The notes below the pieces were generated by a model. That model did no database searches. It was not told where the DNA came from and saw nothing but the letters and a program-made list of their open reading frames with translations. A stretch of 64,000 nt of DNA, taken from the NCBI RefSeq assembly GCF_000987765.1, contig NZ_LAHP01000014.1:1-64000 (forward strand). Reading direction: 5' to 3'. Below, in pieces: positions 59,495-64,000 of the stretch. The DNA is from Arsukibacterium sp. MJ3 (GTDB taxonomy: Bacteria > Pseudomonadota > Gammaproteobacteria > Enterobacterales > Alteromonadaceae). Position numbers and translations under genes: made by a program. Position 1 is the first letter of the stretch. The number at the start of each line of letters is the position of its first letter.

Positions 59495-60430
59495 ATGAAT
59501 CTGTCCTTGTCATTGCAACATTTTAATCGCTATAGCCAGCACTTGCCGGTCAACACCTTACGCAGGCTATTGAATGTGGCATTGGTGCTGCTGCTTGCCT
59601 GGTGGATAGCGCGGCTTAGCTGGCAATTACTTCCCTCTCCTGAATTAGCTGAACCAGCATTGCTGCAACAGCCGGCCGCGTTAGTAACGGGCAAGTCAGC
59701 CATTAACCTTGAACAACTGCTAGATTATGCGTTATTTGGCCAAGTTAGTGCAGCGCCAAAGCAGGTAGAAACAGTGGTAACTGAGGCACCTAAAACGCAG
59801 CTTAATGTCAAACTTACCGGTGTAGTTGCTCAGGCTAATCCCAATAACGGCAGTGCCATTATTGAAAGCCGTGGCAGTGAGGCCACTTATGCTATCGACG
59901 ATACCATAGAAGGAACTAATGCGGTGTTAAAACAGGTATTAGACGACCGGGTACTCATTCAGCAAGCCGGTCGCTTTGAAACCTTAATGCTCGATGGTAT
60001 CGAGTATACCAAAATGGCTCAGGCCAATGCGGGTTTAGGCCGGGTGGATAATCCTGATATAAATTATGACAACGATCAGGTTGTGGCACTTCAAGCTGAA
60101 GCCCCGGCACTTGACGCCAGCGATTTAGGCATCAGCAGAGATGAATTGCTGGCAGAGCCAATGAAGTTTTTCGATTTTGTCCGGGTATCGCCACAGCGCA
60201 ATAATGGGGAACTGGTAGGCTACCGCTTAATGCCAGGCAAAGACCCTGCACTGTTTAACCAACTGGGTTTGCAGCAAAATGATCTCGCGGTAGAAATAAA
60301 CGGTATTCCACTAAACGATTTGCAACAGGCAATGCGGGTTATTAATGACTTACGGGATGCCAGTGAAGCCGCCATTAAAATAGAACGGGACGGCGAAATC
60401 AGAGATATTCTGATTAGTCTGTCGCAATAA
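59495..60430 (+). CDS. gspC: type II secretion system protein GspC
   Basis: Inner membrane component linking the platform to the secretin. 311 residues: short cytoplasmic N-terminus, one membrane helix (about 26-44), a periplasmic HR domain (about 70-165) and a C-terminal PDZ-like domain (GKDPALFNQLGLQQNDLAVEING). First gene of the gsp operon, 169 bases downstream of divergent hslR. The linkage hslR-gspC is common in Vibrio and Alteromonadales. Confidence 0.92.
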   Translation: MNLSLSLQHFNRYSQHLPVNTLRRLLNVALVLLLAWWIARLSWQLLPSPELAEPALLQQPAALVTGKSAINLEQLLDYALFGQVSAAPKQVETVVTEAPKTQLNVKLTGVVAQANPNNGSAIIESRGSEATYAIDDTIEGTNAVLKQVLDDRVLIQQAGRFETLMLDGIEYTKMAQANAGLGRVDNPDINYDNDQVVALQAEAPALDASDLGISRDELLAEPMKFFDFVRVSPQRNNGELVGYRLMPGKDPALFNQLGLQQNDLAVEINGIPLNDLQQAMRVINDLRDASEAAIKIERDGEIRDILISLSQ

Positions 60431-60460
60431 CATTATTAGATAACAATTGGTTAAATTCTC

Positions 60461-62572
60461 ATGATAGCAGGCCGTTTTTTCAGGATTTCTAAGCGTTCAA
60501 TAGCGGGTTTACTGGCGGGCGCGGTGTTTAGTTTTGCCATACTGGCCGATACTGAGGTGCAGTATTCCCCTAATTTTAAAGGTACCGATATTAATGAGTT
60601 TATTAATATTGTCGGCATGAACCTTAAAAAGACCATTATTGTTGATCCACAGGTTCGGGGTCGCATTAATGTGCGCAGTTACGAAATGCTGAATGAAGAA
60701 CAGTATTATCAGTTCTTTTTAAATGTGTTAGAAGTGTATAGCTTTGCTGTGGTTGAAATGCCAAGTGGCATTTTAAAAGTGGTGCGTAATAAAGATGCTA
60801 AAACCTCAAATATTCCGGTAGTAAGTGATGATGCTCCAGGCTACGGTGACGAAATGGTTACCCGGGTGGTGCAGGTGCGTAATGTGTCGGTCCGCGAGTT
60901 GGCGCCATTGTTGCGTCAGTTCAGCAATCAAGCCGGTGGTGGCCATGTCGTTAACTATGATCCGTCGAACGTTATTATGATGACCGGGCCGGCTGCCGTA
61001 GTGAACAGGTTGGTAGACATTATTCAGCGGGTAGATAAAGCTGGCGATCAAGAACTGGAAATTTTGAAACTAGAGTTTGCCTCTGCTGGTGAAATTGTCC
61101 GGATCTTAGAAAACATTTATAAGAGTCAGGGCCGGGCGGAACAGCCAGATTTTCTGATCCCGAAAATTGTCGCCGATGAGCGTACCAACAGTGTTATCGT
61201 TAGTGGTGAATTACAAGCGCGGCAACGGGTTATCGCGTTAGCCAAGCGGCTGGATGCTGAACTTAAAACCAGCGGTAACACCCGGGTATATTATTTAAAA
61301 TATGCAAAAGCAGAAGAACTGGTACCGGTACTAAAAGGGGTTAGTGAGTCTATTGTGGCCGAAGTGCAAGGTGGCGCCACGGCAGCGGGTAGTCAGGGAG
61401 CAAGGCGCCAGAGCTCTGGCCGTGAAATAAGCATTGAAGCGCATGCCGGCAGCAACTCATTGGTATTAACAGCACAGCCTGACATGATGCGATCCTTAGA
61501 AGAGGTTATTCGGCAGCTGGATATTCGCCGGGCACAGGTACTGGTAGAGGCGATTATTGTTGAAGTATTTGAAGGTGATGGTACCGACTTTGGTGTGCAG
61601 TGGTTAAATAAAAATGGCGGTGGTACTAATTTTAACAGCGGTAATACTATCCCGATTATTGGTGTAGCCGGAGCAGCTTTAGCGGCAAGGCCTACGGCAA
61701 ACCCACCTCGTGTAGAACAATCGACCATACCTGGTGTACCCAGTACCACTATCCCTGTTCCAGATACCGAGGGTGACTACAGCCTTGCCGGTCAGGTATT
61801 GGGAGGATTAAACGGTGCTATGGTTGGTTTTGTCAGGGGTGACTGGGCCGCTATTTTGCAGGCTGTACGCACCAGTACCAATTCTAATGTATTGGCCACA
61901 CCGCATATCACCACTATGGATAATGAGGAAGCTTTTTTCCTGGTGGGGCAAGAAGTGCCGGTGATTACTGGCTCCACTACCGGTGCTAATAATACTAACC
62001 CTTTTCAGCAGGTGCAGCGTCAGGAAGTGGGTATAAAATTAAAAGTAACGCCACAAATTAACGAAGGTAATGCGGTGCTACTAACTATCGAGCAGGAAGT
62101 TTCCAGCATTGGTGGCGCTACCGCGGTAGATATCACCATTAATAAGCGTGAAATTAAAACTACCGTTATGACTGATGACGGCGCGACGGTAGTACTGGGT
62201 GGTTTAATTGATGAAGATGTACAGGAAAGTGAATCTAAAGTACCTATTCTGGGTGATATTCCGCTATTAGGCCATCTATTTAAATCGACCAGTGTGACCA
62301 AGCGAAAGCGGAATTTGATGGTATTTATTAAGGCGACCATTGTGCGTGATGGTTCAGCGATCAGCGGTATTAGTAAGCAAAAGTATAACTATATTCGTGC
62401 TGAGCAACTTAAGCGCGATGCAGAGGGTATTCGGTTAATGCCACTGACTAAACAGGCGGTATTGCCTGAATGGGATGATTCACTAACCTTGCCGCCAACT
62501 TTTGAGCGTTTTATGGAAGAGCAGCAGCTACCAAAAACTGACCAAGAACCTGCTATTGGAAATCGTGATTAA
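60461..62572 (+). CDS. gspD: type II secretion secretin GspD
   Basis: 703 residues. After a signal sequence, an N0 domain ([20 protein letters not shown]), N1-N3 repeats (through about residue 310) and the secretin core with VEAIIVEV and the amphipathic [17 protein letters not shown]. Conserved [18 protein letters not shown] lies near the end. It forms the outer-membrane channel for exported enzymes such as the nearby subtilase. The stop overlaps the gspE start (TAATG). Confidence 0.95.
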   Translation: MIAGRFFRISKRSIAGLLAGAVFSFAILADTEVQYSPNFKGTDINEFINIVGMNLKKTIIVDPQVRGRINVRSYEMLNEEQYYQFFLNVLEVYSFAVVEMPSGILKVVRNKDAKTSNIPVVSDDAPGYGDEMVTRVVQVRNVSVRELAPLLRQFSNQAGGGHVVNYDPSNVIMMTGPAAVVNRLVDIIQRVDKAGDQELEILKLEFASAGEIVRILENIYKSQGRAEQPDFLIPKIVADERTNSVIVSGELQARQRVIALAKRLDAELKTSGNTRVYYLKYAKAEELVPVLKGVSESIVAEVQGGATAAGSQGARRQSSGREISIEAHAGSNSLVLTAQPDMMRSLEEVIRQLDIRRAQVLVEAIIVEVFEGDGTDFGVQWLNKNGGGTNFNSGNTIPIIGVAGAALAARPTANPPRVEQSTIPGVPSTTIPVPDTEGDYSLAGQVLGGLNGAMVGFVRGDWAAILQAVRTSTNSNVLATPHITTMDNEEAFFLVGQEVPVITGSTTGANNTNPFQQVQRQEVGIKLKVTPQINEGNAVLLTIEQEVSSIGGATAVDITINKREIKTTVMTDDGATVVLGGLIDEDVQESESKVPILGDIPLLGHLFKSTSVTKRKRNLMVFIKATIVRDGSAISGISKQKYNYIRAEQLKRDAEGIRLMPLTKQAVLPEWDDSLTLPPTFERFMEEQQLPKTDQEPAIGNRD

Positions 62573-64000
62573 TGGAAGGCCTGGTAGCAGAAGAAGATGT
62601 AAAGCCGGTAAGTAGCCGCATTCGCCTGCCATTTGGTTTTGCCAAGCGTCATGGTGTATTACTACAACAGCAGCAAGATGGCTGGTTGCTTTATGTGCAA
62701 CCGACTACCCGGCCTGACTCGGTATTAGAAGTGCGCCGGCTATTAGCCGAGGGCTTCACAATAAAGTCGCTGTCTGCGAGTGAATTTGAAGCGCTGCTTG
62801 AGGCCAGTTATCAGCGTGACTCGTCTGAAGCACAGCAATTGATGGAAGATATTGGCAACGAGGTTAATCTGGCCTCGTTGGCCGATGACATTCCTGAAAC
62901 CGAAGATTTGCTGGAAAACGAAGACGATGCGCCCATTATCAAGCTTATCAACGCTATGCTGGGTGAAGCCATTAAGTTAGGCGCCTCAGATATTCATATA
63001 GAAACCTTTGAAAAAGCCCTGATTATTCGCTTTAGGGTAGATGGTTTACTGCGTGAGGTACTTAGGCCGAACCGTCGTTTATCTAGCTTGCTGGTGTCGC
63101 GAATTAAAGTAATGTCAAAAATGGATATTGCCGAAAAACGAGTGCCGCAAGATGGCAGGATTAGCTTGCGAATTGCCGGGCGGGCTGTCGATGTGCGGGT
63201 ATCGACTATGCCATCAAGCCATGGCGAGCGGGTGGTACTGCGTTTACTGGATAAAAACAACTCTCACTTAAATCTTGCTGACTTAGGCATGACACTAGCG
63301 GTACAACAGGCGGTTTCAAAGCTTATTTTAAAACCGCATGGCATTATTTTGGTGACCGGACCAACGGGGTCGGGTAAAAGTACTACTTTGTATGCGGGTC
63401 TTACCGAGATTAACACCAAAGATCGTAATATTCTAACGGTTGAAGACCCGATAGAGTACGAGCTGGAAGGCGTGGGTCAAACTCAGGTTAACACCAAAGT
63501 AAATATGACGTTTGCCCGAGGTTTAAGAGCCATTCTACGGCAGGATCCAGACGTGGTAATGGTGGGTGAAATACGTGATCTGGAAACCGCACAAATAGCG
63601 GTACAAGCCAGTTTAACCGGCCATTTAGTGTTATCTACCTTGCACACCAATACCGCTTCTGGTGCTATTACCCGCTTAGAAGATATGGGGGTAGAAGCCT
63701 TTTTACTGTCATCCAGTTTGCTTGGCGTGTTAGCTCAGCGCCTGGTGCGTACCTTATGCATCCACTGTAAAGAATCGCACGAGCCGGATAAAGAACAGCG
63801 TAATTTATTGGGTATCAGTAAAAAAGATGGCCAGGTTATTTTTCGGGCTAAGGGTTGTGAACACTGTAACTTTACTGGTTATCGTGGCCGTACCGGTATT
63901 CATGAGTTGCTGCAGGTTGATGAAACTATTCGCGAAATGATTCATAACGGTAAAGGTGAGCAGTCAATTGAGAAGTATGCCCGGGCGCACTGCCCTAGTA
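62572..64000 (+). CDS. gspE: type II secretion ATPase GspE, truncated by the window edge
   Basis: Cytosolic hexameric ATPase powering secretion. About 476 residues are visible from the ATG at 62572; the C-terminus lies beyond the window. Seen: N1E-like domain, [16 protein letters not shown], Walker [10 protein letters not shown], Asp box [11 protein letters not shown], Walker [15 protein letters not shown], His box [10 protein letters not shown] zinc-binding pair set follows: CIHC about 30 residues before CEHC. No frame break occurs to the edge. Confidence 0.95.
   Translation, partial: MEGLVAEEDVKPVSSRIRLPFGFAKRHGVLLQQQQDGWLLYVQPTTRPDSVLEVRRLLAEGFTIKSLSASEFEALLEASYQRDSSEAQQLMEDIGNEVNLASLADDIPETEDLLENEDDAPIIKLINAMLGEAIKLGASDIHIETFEKALIIRFRVDGLLREVLRPNRRLSSLLVSRIKVMSKMDIAEKRVPQDGRISLRIAGRAVDVRVSTMPSSHGERVVLRLLDKNNSHLNLADLGMTLAVQQAVSKLILKPHGIILVTGPTGSGKSTTLYAGLTEINTKDRNILTVEDPIEYELEGVGQTQVNTKVNMTFARGLRAILRQDPDVVMVGEIRDLETAQIAVQASLTGHLVLSTLHTNTASGAITRLEDMGVEAFLLSSSLLGVLAQRLVRTLCIHCKESHEPDKEQRNLLGISKKDGQVIFRAKGCEHCNFTGYRGRTGIHELLQVDETIREMIHNGKGEQSIEKYARAHCPS

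Overview
The window is a 64 kb chromosomal segment of a gammaproteobacterium of the Alteromonadales-like branch. Rheinheimera, Alishewanella and Arsukibacterium fit best, judging from gene order and protein similarity as I recognise them; this is an inference, as no database was searched. Markers of the group are the gppA-rhlB / trxA-rho block, ubiE-ubiJ-ubiB-tatABC-tatD-hemB, plsB / lexA, a caa3-type cytochrome oxidase operon with SURF1/ctaA/ctaB/SCO, bioH / comF and nfuA, tex, ompR-envZ, hslO-hslR and gspCDE. Coding density is high, many genes overlap by 1 to 14 bases, and no tRNA, rRNA or CRISPR array was seen.

Layout. 1-450: left edge with the end of an IS21-type istB gene and a short remnant of a membrane protein. 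450-5.4 kb: a small secreted TPR protein, a LysR regulator, the pyrimidine salvage pair cdd-deoA, and a type II NADH dehydrogenase. 5.4-10.2 kb: rho, trxA, rhlB and gppA (transcription termination, redox, RNA decay, stringent response). 10.2-18 kb: a lipoprotein Cu,Zn superoxide dismutase, then a plus-strand run chaB - VTT membrane protein - six-hairpin glycosidase-like protein - GT4 glycosyltransferase - an unusual fusion of an alkaline-phosphatase-type membrane protein with an EEP phosphodiesterase. This last run is the best candidate for an undescribed system. 18-26.7 kb: minus-strand genes for ubiquinone synthesis (ubiE, ubiJ, ubiB), twin-arginine export (tatABC), an unknown exported protein, tatD, a diguanylate cyclase, hemB, and a second GGDEF protein upstream.

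26.8-33.4 kb: a DUF885 lipoprotein peptidase, a small unknown protein, tesB, plsB and lexA with its own SOS boxes. 33.4-42 kb: respiratory oxidase island coxB-coxA-ctaG-coxC, an opposed small membrane protein, SURF1, a CxxxC assembly-like protein, heme A synthase, heme O synthase and SCO1. 42-51.4 kb: a polysaccharide deacetylase, nfuA, a large M14 carboxypeptidase lying between nfuA and comF, bioH, a small flagellar-rod-like protein paired with a HEQAH-containing protein, and tex. 51.5-64 kb: a small lipoprotein, ompR-envZ, a 1241-residue subtilase with a C-terminal GlyGly-CTERM-type tail, the redox chaperone hslO with hslR, and the start of the type II secretion operon gspC-gspD-gspE, cut by the window edge.

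Functional themes are aerobic respiration (NDH-2, ubiquinone, heme, caa3 oxidase), protein export (Tat, type II secretion, a likely secreted subtilase), stress responses (LexA, Hsp33/Hsp15, SodC, OmpR/EnvZ, c-di-GMP) and lipid/envelope work (PlsB, TesB and the glycan/phosphodiester cluster).
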